In this document: piece by piece, positions 44,093 to 52,863 of the stretch | How positions within the stretch are numbered: the stretch's first letter is position 1 | Layout of the letters: each line of letters begins with the position of its first letter | From: Streptomyces specialis | GTDB lineage: Bacteria > Actinomycetota > Actinomycetes > Streptomycetales > Streptomycetaceae | Length of the DNA stretch: 64,000 nt | Direction: 5' to 3' | NCBI RefSeq assembly: GCF_001493375.1 | Contig: NZ_LN929896.1 | Location: 400,299 to 464,298 of the forward strand | Notes under the pieces: model-generated | What the model saw: the letters and a program-made list of their open reading frames with translations, nothing else | What the model was told of the DNA's origin: nothing | Database searches by the model: none | Made by a program: the position numbers and the translations under genes

Positions 44093-45247
44093 TCAGCCCA
44101 CGGAGACCTCTGGCCGGCCGGAGGCGGCACCGTCCTTCTCCATGGCCTCGGCCAGCTTCATGGCCTCCTCGATCAGGGTCTCCACAATCCTGGACTCGGG
44201 AACGGTCTTGATGACCTCACCCTTGACGAAGATCTGGCCCTTGCCGTTGCCGGAGGCGACGCCGAGATCGGCCTCGCGGGCCTCCCCCGGGCCGTTGACG
44301 ACACAGCCCATGACGGCGACGCGCAGCGGCACGTCCATGCCGGTGAGCCCGGCGGTGACCTCTTCGGCCAGCTTGTAGACATCGACCTGCGCCCGGCCGC
44401 AGGAGGGACAGGAGACGATCTCCAGCCCGCGTTCGCGCAGACCGAGGGACTCCAGGATCTGGGTGCCGACCTTGACCTCCTCCACCGGCGGGGCCGACAG
44501 CGAGACGCGGATCGTGTCGCCGATGCCCTCGCTGAGCAGGGCGCCGAAGGCGACGGCCGACTTGATGGTGCCCTGGAACGCCGGGCCCGCCTCGGTGACG
44601 CCGAGGTGGAGCGGGTAGTCGCAGCGGGCGGCCAGCAGCCGGTAGGCGTTGACCATGACGACCGGGTCGTTGTGCTTGACGGAGATCTTGATGTCGCGGA
44701 AGCCGTGCTCCTCGAAGAGCGAGCACTCCCACAGCGCCGACTCGACCAGCGCCTCCGGGGTGGCCTTGCCGTACTTGGCGAGGAGCCGCTTGTCGAGAGA
44801 GCCGGCGTTGACGCCGATGCGGATCGGGGTGCCCGCGTCGCCGGCCGCCTTGGCGATCTCCCGGACCTTGTCGTCGAACTGCTTGATGTTCCCCGGGTTG
44901 ACGCGGACGGCGGCGCAGCCCGCGTCGATCGCGGCGAAGACGTACTTCGGCTGGAAGTGGATGTCGGCGATCACCGGGATCTGGGACTTGCGCGCGATGA
45001 CCGGGAGCGCGTCGGCGTCGTCCTGCGTCGGGACGGCCACCCGGACGATCTGGCAGCCGGAGGCGGTCAGCTCCGCGATCTGCTGGAGCGTCGCCCCGAT
45101 GTCGGACGTCCGTGTCGTGGTCATCGACTGCACGGATACGGGGGCGTCGCCGCCCACGGGCACGGATCCGACCTGGATCCTGCGGCTGGCGCGGCGCTCG
45201 GCCAGCTTGACCGGTACGGACGGGATTCCCAGCGAGATGGCTGTCAT
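44093..45247 (-). CDS. ispG: 4-hydroxy-3-methylbut-2-enyl-diphosphate synthase
   Basis: 384 residues from ATG 45247 (MTAISLGIPSVPVKLAERRASRRIQVG). Iron-sulfur enzyme of the non-mevalonate isoprenoid pathway. The cluster cysteines are in SCPSCGR and VMGCVVNGPGE, with the TIM-barrel part before them (QSMTTTRTSDIGATLQQI, VRVNPGNI). A longer frame to 45265 is possible. Same strand as dxr and the RseP-type protease. Confidence 0.97.
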   Translation of the reverse strand: MTAISLGIPSVPVKLAERRASRRIQVGSVPVGGDAPVSVQSMTTTRTSDIGATLQQIAELTASGCQIVRVAVPTQDDADALPVIARKSQIPVIADIHFQPKYVFAAIDAGCAAVRVNPGNIKQFDDKVREIAKAAGDAGTPIRIGVNAGSLDKRLLAKYGKATPEALVESALWECSLFEEHGFRDIKISVKHNDPVVMVNAYRLLAARCDYPLHLGVTEAGPAFQGTIKSAVAFGALLSEGIGDTIRVSLSAPPVEEVKVGTQILESLGLRERGLEIVSCPSCGRAQVDVYKLAEEVTAGLTGMDVPLRVAVMGCVVNGPGEAREADLGVASGNGKGQIFVKGEVIKTVPESRIVETLIEEAMKLAEAMEKDGAASGRPEVSVG

Positions 45248-45323
45248 GACTGCGTGCGACCCCACGGTGCGGTTCGATGGGCCCTGCGGAGGGCGGGCTC
45301 CCGGTCCCCGAGCCTACGGCACA

Positions 45324-46628
45324 TCAGCCGGTCAGCCTTACCGGGTTGACAATGTCCGCCGCTAGGACCAGAAGAGTGAAACAGACGAAGACGCCCGCGA
45401 CGACATAGGCGACGGGCATGAGCTGCGCCACGTCGAACGGGCCCGGGTCGGGCCGCCGGGTGACCTTGGCGTAGGTCCGCCGGATCGACTCCCAGACGGC
45501 GCCCGCGATGTGTCCGCCGTCCAGCGGGAGCAGCGGCAGCATGTTGAACAGGAAAAGCGACAGGTTGAAGCCCGCCACGAGGAAGAGGGCGGTGGCGATC
45601 TGCTGGCTGGCGGGGATGTCGAGGGTGAAGATCTCGCCCCCGACGCGGGCCGCGCCGACCACGCCCATCGGGGAGTCCTGTTCGCGCTCGCCGTTGCCGA
45701 GGGCGGCGTCCCACAGACCGGGGATCTCGGACGGGATGTCGATGAGCGCCTCGACACCACCGACCATGATGTCACCCATCCGGGTGACGGCCTCGGTGAA
45801 ATCCTGCTTGACGATGCCGCTGGCCGGCGAGAAGCCGAGGAAGCCGGCGGTGACGTACTCACCCTCCACGTAGCCGCCGTCGCCGTCGGTCCTGGCGACC
45901 TGGTTCTCGATCAGGTCGGCGCGCAGGTCCAGCGTGCGGCCCTCGCGCTCGACGGTGATGACGGCCTCGCCCGTCGTCTCGCGGATGCGCTTCTGGAGGG
46001 TGCTCCACTCCTCGATCGGCTCGCCGTCGAAGGCCACGATGGTGTCGCCCGGCCGGAGCCCGGCCGCCGCCGCGGGGGCCGGGGTGTCGCCGGCCCGGCA
46101 GTCGCGGGGCTCCTCGCTCTGGGCGATGACGCACTCGGAGACGGTGGCGACGGTGGTGGTCTGGGTGTTGATGCCGAAGCCCATCAGCACGCCGAAGAAG
46201 ATCACCACGGCGAGGATCAGGTTCTGGAACGGGCCGGCGAACATCACGATGATCCGCTGCCACGGCTTGCGCGTGTAGAACAGGCGCTTGTCGTCGCCAG
46301 GCCGCAGCTCCTCGAAGGCGGCGGCGCGGGCGTCCTCGATCAGGCCGCGGAACGGCGAGGTGGAGCGCTTGCGGATCTTGCCGTCGTCGCCGGGCGGGAA
46401 CATGCCGATCATGCGGATGTAGCCGCCGAGCGGCACGGCCTTGATCCCGAACTCGGTCTCCCCCCGGCGGCGCGACCAGATGGTGGGGCCGAAGCCCACC
46501 ATGAACTGCGGCACCCGCACGCCGAACATCCGGGCGGTCGAGAAGTGTCCCAGCTCGTGCCAGGCGATCGAGAACAGCAGCCCGAGGACGAAGATGAGTA
46601 TGCCGAGGATGAACATCAGGGCGGTCAT
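45324..46628 (-). CDS. rseP: RseP-type M50 site-2 zinc metalloprotease
   Basis: 434 residues from ATG 46628 (MTALMFILGILIFVLGLLFSIAWHELGHFSTARMFGVRV). The intramembrane zinc motif HELGH is in helix 1, with the second site LLPLDGGH near the C-terminus and one PDZ domain between (AGLRPGDTIVAFDGEPIEEW). Cleaves membrane-anchored anti-sigma factors or signal peptides. The ATG overlaps the dxr stop (ATGA at 46625-46628). Confidence 0.95.
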   Translation of the reverse strand: MTALMFILGILIFVLGLLFSIAWHELGHFSTARMFGVRVPQFMVGFGPTIWSRRRGETEFGIKAVPLGGYIRMIGMFPPGDDGKIRKRSTSPFRGLIEDARAAAFEELRPGDDKRLFYTRKPWQRIIVMFAGPFQNLILAVVIFFGVLMGFGINTQTTTVATVSECVIAQSEEPRDCRAGDTPAPAAAAGLRPGDTIVAFDGEPIEEWSTLQKRIRETTGEAVITVEREGRTLDLRADLIENQVARTDGDGGYVEGEYVTAGFLGFSPASGIVKQDFTEAVTRMGDIMVGGVEALIDIPSEIPGLWDAALGNGEREQDSPMGVVGAARVGGEIFTLDIPASQQIATALFLVAGFNLSLFLFNMLPLLPLDGGHIAGAVWESIRRTYAKVTRRPDPGPFDVAQLMPVAYVVAGVFVCFTLLVLAADIVNPVRLTG

Positions 46629-47896
46629 GCGGTCATCTCCTGGTTCGCTCGGCCGGCCGTCCCGGCCAGCTCCCGGGCGCGGCGGCGCGCCCCGGCCTCC
46701 GCCTCCAGGACGTCCGGAAGGGTCAGCGAGGTTCCGGAGCCGGCGGTGCCCTGCTCCTCGACGACCTGGGCGACGGTGTCCACGATCCCGGTGAACGGCA
46801 GCAGACCGGCGAGGAAGGCGTCCACGCACTCCTCGTTGGCCGCGTTGAACACCGCGGGCGCGGTACCGCCGAGGCTACCCACCTTCCGGGCGAGCGGCAC
46901 CGAGGGGAAGGCATCGGTGTCCAGCGGGAGGAATTCCCATGTGTGCGCGCGCGACCAGTCCACGGGCGCCGCGGCGGCGGGAACGCGTTCCGGCCAGCCG
47001 AGACCGAGCGCGATCGGCATCCGCATGTCGGGCGGGCTCGCCTGGGCGAGGGTCGAGCCGTCGGTGAACTCGACCATGGAGTGCACGTAGGACTGGGGGT
47101 GGACGACGACCTCGATGCGGTCGAACGGGATCCCGTACAGCAGGTGCGCCTCGATGACCTCCAGCCCCTTGTTGACCAGGGTCGCGGAGTTGATGGTGAT
47201 GACCGGGCCCATGTCCCAGGTCGGGTGGGCCAGCGCGTCGCGGGGCGTGACCCCGGCCAGCTCGGCGCGGGTCCTGCCGCGGAAGGGGCCGCCGCTCGCC
47301 GTGACGATCAGCTTGGCGACCTCGGCGCGGGTGCCGCCGAGCAGCGCCTGGAAGAGCGCGGAGTGCTCGGAGTCCACGGGGACGATCTGGCCCGGCTTGG
47401 CGAGCCCGGTGACCAGCGGGCCGCCGACGATCAGCGATTCCTTGTTCGCCAGGGCGAGGACCCGGCCCGCCTCCAGGGCGGCCAGGGTGGGAGCGAGGCC
47501 GATCGAGCCGGTGATGCCGTTGAGCACGGTGTGGCACGGGCTCGCCGCGAGGTGGGCGGCGGCGTCGGGGCCGGCCAGGACCCCGGGCACCGGCTCGCCG
47601 GCGCCGAACCGCGCGCGCAGCGCCTCGCGCAGCGCGGGGGCCCGGTCCTCCCGGGCGACGGCCACGGTCCGCACCCCGAGCCGGTGCGCCTGCTCGGCCA
47701 GCAGGTCCACCCGCTCGCCGCCTGCGGAGAGCCCGGTCACGGTGAACAGCCCCGGGTTGCGCAGGATGACGTCCACGGCCTGGGTGCCGATCGACCCGGT
47801 CGAGCCGAGGATCACCACCTCCCGGGGCCCCTCGGGCGGCGGCTGGGCCGGATAGCGCAGATGCGGGTCGGCGAGACAGACGGGGCTCTCGGTCAT
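46625..47896 (-). CDS. dxr: 1-deoxy-D-xylulose-5-phosphate reductoisomerase
   Basis: 423 residues from ATG 47896. First committed, NADPH-dependent step of the non-mevalonate pathway. N-terminal ILGSTGSIGTQAVD, then ALANKESLIVGG, PVDSEHSALFQ, TASGGPFRGR and HPTWDMGPVITINSATLVNKGLEVIEAH. The GGAGGA ribosome site directly abuts the ATG, an unusually short spacing; no better in-frame start is seen. Coupled to rseP. Confidence 0.96.
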   Translation of the reverse strand: MTESPVCLADPHLRYPAQPPPEGPREVVILGSTGSIGTQAVDVILRNPGLFTVTGLSAGGERVDLLAEQAHRLGVRTVAVAREDRAPALREALRARFGAGEPVPGVLAGPDAAAHLAASPCHTVLNGITGSIGLAPTLAALEAGRVLALANKESLIVGGPLVTGLAKPGQIVPVDSEHSALFQALLGGTRAEVAKLIVTASGGPFRGRTRAELAGVTPRDALAHPTWDMGPVITINSATLVNKGLEVIEAHLLYGIPFDRIEVVVHPQSYVHSMVEFTDGSTLAQASPPDMRMPIALGLGWPERVPAAAAPVDWSRAHTWEFLPLDTDAFPSVPLARKVGSLGGTAPAVFNAANEECVDAFLAGLLPFTGIVDTVAQVVEEQGTAGSGTSLTLPDVLEAEAGARRRARELAGTAGRANQEMTA

Positions 47897-47937
47897 TCCT
47901 CCATCATGACGCGTCGGCGGGGCACTCCACCCACCGG

Positions 47938-49839
47938 TCAGCCGATCCTGCGGTGCACGTTCTTCCTGCCGGAGGGGCCGGGCGGGCTTTCGGCGATCCA
48001 GGGGCCTTCCGTGGAGGCGTCGAGGACGCCCTCCTCCAGCCAGGTGTGGCGCCCTTCGAGCAGGGCGGCGACGACGCCGTGGTCGGTCTCGTCCGTGTTC
48101 CGCCACAGGTGGTGGAAGAGGTCGTCCACCCGGAGGCGGGCCTGGCGGCAGAACGCGTCGGCCAGCTCGTACGCCTCCCGGCCGCGCTCCGATCCGCGGC
48201 GCAGGCGCTCGGCGTGGACGCAGGCGGCGGCCATGGCGAACAGCCCGGCGCCGATGTCCACGACGCGGCCGAGGAAGACCTGCTTGGCCTCCAGTCGCCC
48301 CTGCCAGCGGGACATGCCGTAGAAGGTGGCGCGGGCCAGCCGGCGGCAGGACCGCTCGGTCCAGCGCAGGTGCGCGGAGAGGTCGGGGTGGCGGGAGATG
48401 TGGAAGTCGCCGTAGGCCAGGGGGAGCTGGCCGCGCCCGGTGGCCAGGGAGGGCAGCCAGCGGGTGTAGAAGGCGCCGGCCGCGGTGGCGGCTTTCCGCT
48501 TCTCGGTGAAGCTGGCGTCCGGGTCGACGAGGGCCCCGGCGACCCGGAGGTGGGTGTCGACGGCCTCCCGGGCGATCAGCAGGTGCATGATCTCCGTCGA
48601 GCCCTCGAAGACGCGGTTGATGCGCAGATCGCGCAGGAGCTGCTCGGCGGGGACGCCGCGCTCGCCGCGGGCCGCGAGGGAGTCGGCGGTCTCGAAGCCG
48701 CGTCCGCCGCGGATCTGGACCAGGTCGTCGGCGACGCGCCAGGCCATCTCGCTCGCGTAGAGCTTGGCGAGGGCGGCCTCGATGCGGATGTCGTGGCGGT
48801 CCTCGTCGGCCAGCTCGCCGGTCAGCTCCAGGACGGCTTCGAGGGCGAACGTGGTGGCGGCGATGAAGGAGAGCTTGGCGCCGACCGCCTCGTGCTCGGC
48901 GATGGGCCTGCCCCACTGGACGCGGGCCGCCGACCACTCGCGGGCGATGCGCAGCGACCACTTCCCGGCGCCGACGCACATCGCGGGCAGCGAGAGGCGG
49001 CCGGTGTTGAGGGTGGTCAGGGCGATCTTCAGGCCGGCGCCCTCGGCGCCGATCCGGTGCGCGGCGGGGACGCGGACCCGCTCGAAGCGGGTGACGCCGT
49101 TCTCCAGGCCGCGCAGGCCCATGAAGGCGTTGCGGTGCTCGACCGTGATGCCCGGCGAGTCGGCCTCGACGACGAAGGCGGTGACGCCCCGGCCGGGCAC
49201 GTCGGCCATGACGACCAGCAGCTCGGCGATGACGCCGTTGGTCGTCCACAGCTTCACGCCGTCCAGCACATACGCGTCGCCGTCGCGGACGGCGGTGGTG
49301 GCCAGGCGGGCCGGGTCGGAGCCGACGTCGGGCTCGGTGAGCAGGAAGGCGGAGATGGCCCCGGCGGCGCAGCGCGGCAGGAACGTCCGCTTCTGCCGGT
49401 CGGTGCCGAACAGCGTCACCGGCTGGGGGACGCCGATGGACTGGTGGGCGGAGAGCAGGGCGGCGACCGCGGGGCTGGCGGAGGAGACGAGCGCGAGGGC
49501 CCGGTTGTAGTGGACGTGGCTCAGGCCGAGGCCGCCGTACGCGGTCGCGATCTTCATGCCGAACGCGCCCAGCTCGCGCAGCCCGGCGATCACCTCGTCG
49601 GGGACGCGGGCGTCCCGCTCGATGGCGGCGCCGTCGATGCCGGTGACGCAGAAGGCGCGGAGCCGGTCGAGGAACCGCTCGCCCACCCGGGCGGCGTCCT
49701 CGTCGGGGACCGGCCTGGGGTGGATCAGATCGAGCCGGAACCGGCCGAGGAAGAGCTCCTTGGCGAAGCTCGGCCTGTGCCACTCCTGGTCCCTGGCGGC
49801 CTCGGCGACCCGGCGGGCCTCGCGCTCGGAGACGGTCAT
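47938..49839 (-). CDS. Acyl-CoA dehydrogenase family protein
   Basis: 633 residues from ATG 49839 (GTG 49848 is an alternative). The N-terminal 400 residues are a full acyl-CoA dehydrogenase: FLLTEPDVGSDPARL (FAD/substrate loop), KLWTTNG, RVFEGSTEIMHLLIAREAVD (adenine-binding end). A C-terminal helical extension of about 200 residues, as in very-long-chain types, follows. Substrate unknown. Stands alone after dxr. Confidence 0.9.
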   Translation of the reverse strand: MTVSEREARRVAEAARDQEWHRPSFAKELFLGRFRLDLIHPRPVPDEDAARVGERFLDRLRAFCVTGIDGAAIERDARVPDEVIAGLRELGAFGMKIATAYGGLGLSHVHYNRALALVSSASPAVAALLSAHQSIGVPQPVTLFGTDRQKRTFLPRCAAGAISAFLLTEPDVGSDPARLATTAVRDGDAYVLDGVKLWTTNGVIAELLVVMADVPGRGVTAFVVEADSPGITVEHRNAFMGLRGLENGVTRFERVRVPAAHRIGAEGAGLKIALTTLNTGRLSLPAMCVGAGKWSLRIAREWSAARVQWGRPIAEHEAVGAKLSFIAATTFALEAVLELTGELADEDRHDIRIEAALAKLYASEMAWRVADDLVQIRGGRGFETADSLAARGERGVPAEQLLRDLRINRVFEGSTEIMHLLIAREAVDTHLRVAGALVDPDASFTEKRKAATAAGAFYTRWLPSLATGRGQLPLAYGDFHISRHPDLSAHLRWTERSCRRLARATFYGMSRWQGRLEAKQVFLGRVVDIGAGLFAMAAACVHAERLRRGSERGREAYELADAFCRQARLRVDDLFHHLWRNTDETDHGVVAALLEGRHTWLEEGVLDASTEGPWIAESPPGPSGRKNVHRRIG

Positions 49840-49999
49840 GTCGCTCACCTCGCCCGGATGAGAACTACTGGTGCGTATGTACCCATTCTCGGCAGCGGGG
49901 AACCGGAATCCGAAGCAGTTCGACACATATCCGGACACAGAGCGTCGCCCGGCCCGACGGCGGGTGCCACCGCGCGGACACGGGCCGTTCCGGGGCGCG

Positions 50000-50005
50000 T
50001 AGGAT
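50000..50005 (+). promoter_or_regulatory. -10 box before the methyltransferase gene
   Basis: TAGGAT lies 9 nt before the ATG at 50015, with no ribosome site between them, so the transcript would be leaderless or nearly so. No clear -35 hexamer. Confidence 0.4.
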
Positions 50006-50014
50006 TCCGGCGCC

Positions 50015-51040
50015 ATGAGAACGTACGGCTTTCTGCTCATCCCCTCGCACCACCGCGGGTACGCCAGGTTCGCCTCCGCGCTGGCCCGCGCGGAGCTGCT
50101 GGTCCTCAACGACACCGTCCTGGGCGGGCGGCTCACGGACGTGGGCGGGACGACGCTCGGCGGGGTGCCGTATCTGACGTTCCGGGCGCCGGAGCTGACC
50201 GGGGACGATCTGCGGTACCTGGCGAACCTGTCGGCGCTGTACGCGGTCTTCGAGATCGCGGACGGCCGGCTGACGCCCCTCGACGTGCCACGCCTGGACA
50301 AGTTCGGCGGCGATCTGATCACCGCCCAGAGGTACCCGGGCAAGACCGATGAGGACTTCACCAAGCTGCTGCTGAACGTCACCGCGATGGCCTGCGACAC
50401 CCCCGAGCGGCTGCTGGACGGCGGGCTGCGCGTGCTGGACCCGCTGTGCGGCCGGGGCACCACCCTCAACCAGGCGGTGATGTACGGCCTGGACGCGGCG
50501 GGGGTGGAGCGGGACGCCAAGAGCTTCGAGGCGTACGGCAACTTCCTGCGCCACTGGCTGAAGGACAGCCGGATCAAGCACCAGGCCGCGACCACCACGG
50601 TCCGCCGCGACCGCAGGGCGCTGGGGCGCCGTCTCCACGTGACGCTCGGCGAGTCGAAGGAGTCGTACAAGAAGGGCGAGGCGATCGAGCTGACCATGAT
50701 CCACGCCGACACGGCGGCGTGCGGCGACTTCTTCCGCCCGGCGTCGTTCGACCTGATCGTGACCGACGCGCCCCACGGCGGCGCCTCGCGGGGGGAGACG
50801 TCCCGCGGTCCGCTGGGCCTGCTCTCGACGGCCCTGCCGGTCTGGGCCCGGCTGCTGCGGCCGGGCGGCGCGATCGGGATCGCGTGGAACGCGCAGGCGG
50901 CGCCGCGCGAGGAGCTGGCCGCGCTGCTCGCCGGGCAGGGGCTGGAGGTGCGGGAGGACGAGCCGTACCGGGGCTTCCGGCACCGCGTCGACCACGCGGT
51001 CCTGCGGGACGTGGTGGTGGCCCGCCGGCCGGCGGACTGA
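50015..51040 (+). CDS. TRM11-like SAM-dependent methyltransferase
   Basis: 341 residues. C-terminal Rossmann methyltransferase with motif I VLDPLCGRGTTLNQAV, acidic VERDAKSFEAY, and DLIVTDAPHGG at the motif IV position (D-A-P-H in place of D/N-P-P-Y/F). The N-terminal about 120 residues (RTYGFLLIPSHHRGYARFASALARAELLVLNDTVLGG) may be substrate-binding but are not a recognisable THUMP domain. Likely RNA or DNA modification; the altered motif IV makes the target uncertain. Confidence 0.82.
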   Translation: MRTYGFLLIPSHHRGYARFASALARAELLVLNDTVLGGRLTDVGGTTLGGVPYLTFRAPELTGDDLRYLANLSALYAVFEIADGRLTPLDVPRLDKFGGDLITAQRYPGKTDEDFTKLLLNVTAMACDTPERLLDGGLRVLDPLCGRGTTLNQAVMYGLDAAGVERDAKSFEAYGNFLRHWLKDSRIKHQAATTTVRRDRRALGRRLHVTLGESKESYKKGEAIELTMIHADTAACGDFFRPASFDLIVTDAPHGGASRGETSRGPLGLLSTALPVWARLLRPGGAIGIAWNAQAAPREELAALLAGQGLEVREDEPYRGFRHRVDHAVLRDVVVARRPAD

Positions 51041-51055
51041 CCGGCCGCCGGTCGC

Positions 51056-51226
51056 TCAGTCCGCCGGCCGCAGCAGCCCGCGCTGGTAGGCGCGCACGAG
51101 GGGGCGCGGGACCCGGTGCTCGCGCCCGTCGATGACGACGGGCACGAGGTCGGGCGGGGTCGCCTTCCACTGGGCCCTGCGGTGGCGGGTGTTGCTGCGG
51201 GACATCTTGCGCTTGGGAACGGCCAT
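51056..51226 (-). CDS. rpmF: Zinc-free ribosomal protein L32 paralog (bL32)
   Basis: 56 residues, MAVPKRKMSRSNTRHRRAQW ... YQRGLLRPAD, too short for many ORF callers. It has the L32 start but no cysteines, so it is the C-minus type that replaces zinc-binding L32 when zinc is scarce. ATG 51226. No ribosome site is seen; a -10 (TAGGCT, 51234-51239) ends 7 nt before the ATG, suggesting a leaderless message. A Zur-like palindrome overlaps the promoter. It lies convergent with the methyltransferase gene, whose stop is 15 nt away. Confidence 0.93.
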   Translation of the reverse strand: MAVPKRKMSRSNTRHRRAQWKATPPDLVPVVIDGREHRVPRPLVRAYQRGLLRPAD

Positions 51227-51241
51227 GCCGCGCAGCCTATA

Positions 51242-51262
51242 TGAAAACGGTTCTCGTTTGCA
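51242..51262. promoter_or_regulatory. Zur-like operator upstream of rpmF
   Basis: TGAAAACG (51242-51249), 5-bp spacer, CGTTTGCA (51255-51262): a 21-bp dyad with one mismatch per half (TGxAAACG). It resembles actinobacterial zinc-uptake-regulator (Zur) boxes and covers the spacer of the rpmF promoter, as expected for repression in zinc-replete cells. Confidence 0.75.
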
Positions 51263-51284
51263 CCCCAGCCCGGGGGGCCGTCCC

Positions 51285-52736
51285 CTAGAGGTCGAGCCCG
51301 GTGAGCACCATCACGCGCTCATAGGTGTAGTCCTCCATCGCGAACCGCACGCCCTCGCGTCCGACGCCCGAGTCCTTGACGCCGCCGTAAGGCATCTGGT
51401 CCGCGCGGTAGGACGGGACGTCGCCGACCACCACGCCGCCGACCTCCAGGGCCCGGTGGGCGCGGAAGGCCGCGCGCAGGTCGTGGGTGAACAGGCCCGC
51501 CTGGAGGCCGAACTTCGAGGCGTTGGCCGCGGCGAACGCCTCCTCCTCGCCGTCCACCCGGGTCACCGTCAGGACCGGGCCGAAGACCTCCTCCCGGGAG
51601 ACCTTCGCGTCGGCCGGTACATCCGCCAGGACGGTCGGCGCGAAGGTCGCGCCGTCCCGGGTGCCGCCGGTGAGGACCTTCGCGCCGGCCTCGGTCGCCT
51701 CGCGCACCCAGGACTCCACGCGCCGCGCGGCGCCCTCGTCGATCAGCGGGCCGACGTCGGTGGCGTCGTCGGACGGGTCGCCGGTCACCAGGGCCTCCAC
51801 GGCGGCGACGATCCGCGGCACCAGCCGGTCGTGGACGGCGGCGTCGGCGATGACGCGCTGCACGGAGATGCAGGACTGGCCGGCCTGGTAGTTGGAGAAC
51901 GTGGCGATGCGCCCGGCCGCGTGGTCCAGGTCGGCGTCGGAGGCGTAGTCGGCCAGCACGACGGCCGCGCCGTTGCCGCCCAGCTCCAGCGTGACGCGCT
52001 TGCGCGGCACCGCGTCGCGGATCGACCAGCCGACCGGGACGGAGCCGGTGAACGAGATCACCGGCAGCCGCGGGTCGGCCACCAGCGGCTCCATGGCCTC
52101 GTTGGGCACCGGCAGCACGCTCCAGGCCCCGGCGGGCAGGTCGGTCCCGGCCAGCAGTTCGCCGAGGAGCAGCGCGCTGAGCGGGGTGGCGGGGGCCGGC
52201 TTGAGGATGAGGGGAACGCCGGCGGCCAGCGCGGGGGCGATCTTGTGGGCGCAGAGGTTGAGGGGGAAGTTGAACGGCGCGATGCCGAGAACCGGGCCGT
52301 AGGGGAACCGGCGGGTGAGCGCCAGCCGGCCGGCGCCGCCCGCGTCGGCGTCCAGCCGCTGGGCCGTGCCGCCGTTGAAGCGGCGGGCCTCGTCGGCGGC
52401 CCAGCGGAAGACGGAGACGCAGCGGGACACCCCCCGCCGCGCCCACTTCACGGGCTTCCCGTTCTCCGCGCTGATCAGCCGGGCGATCTCCTCGGCGCGC
52501 TCGCCGAGCCCGCGGACCACATGGTCGAGGGCCGCGGCCCGGACGTGCGCGGGCGTGGCGGCGAACTCGGCCGTGACGGCCGCCGCCGCGGCGACGGCCT
52601 CCTCGGTCTGCGCGGCGGTCGGCACGGCGGCCGGGCCGACGACGCCGCCGTCCCCCGGCGACGTGACCTCCAGGGTGCGCTCGCCGGTCGCCGCCCGGCC
52701 GGCGGGCCAGAACGGGTGGGATGTCGCTGTGCTCAT
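51285..52736 (-). CDS. NAD(P)-dependent aldehyde dehydrogenase
   Basis: 483 residues from ATG 52736 (MSTATSHPFWPAGRAATGERTLEV). Catalytic Cys in NYQAGQSCISVQR and Glu in TLELGGNGA; the cofactor region is PFNFPLNL...LKPAPATPLSALLLGELL. It resembles semialdehyde dehydrogenases. A PucR regulator lies just upstream on the same strand and gabT a few kb away, suggesting amine or GABA-type catabolism, but the substrate is not certain. Confidence 0.92.
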   Translation of the reverse strand: MSTATSHPFWPAGRAATGERTLEVTSPGDGGVVGPAAVPTAAQTEEAVAAAAAVTAEFAATPAHVRAAALDHVVRGLGERAEEIARLISAENGKPVKWARRGVSRCVSVFRWAADEARRFNGGTAQRLDADAGGAGRLALTRRFPYGPVLGIAPFNFPLNLCAHKIAPALAAGVPLILKPAPATPLSALLLGELLAGTDLPAGAWSVLPVPNEAMEPLVADPRLPVISFTGSVPVGWSIRDAVPRKRVTLELGGNGAAVVLADYASDADLDHAAGRIATFSNYQAGQSCISVQRVIADAAVHDRLVPRIVAAVEALVTGDPSDDATDVGPLIDEGAARRVESWVREATEAGAKVLTGGTRDGATFAPTVLADVPADAKVSREEVFGPVLTVTRVDGEEEAFAAANASKFGLQAGLFTHDLRAAFRAHRALEVGGVVVGDVPSYRADQMPYGGVKDSGVGREGVRFAMEDYTYERVMVLTGLDL

Positions 52737-52863
52737 CGCGGGGTGCCGCCCTTCTCGCTGCTGTCGTGTCCCGCTTCCCACCGTAGGGGGTGGCGGCGGC
52801 GCGGGTCCTTGTCCGGCCCGTCGGAGCGGGCCGCCCGCGTACGCCGTTCCGGCGGGGCCGGGG

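Noticed and set aside
46628..46829. N-terminal extension of the RseP-type protease
   Set aside because: The extra frame lies inside dxr in another frame; ATG 46628 overlaps the dxr stop as ATGA and gives the normal N-terminal helix.
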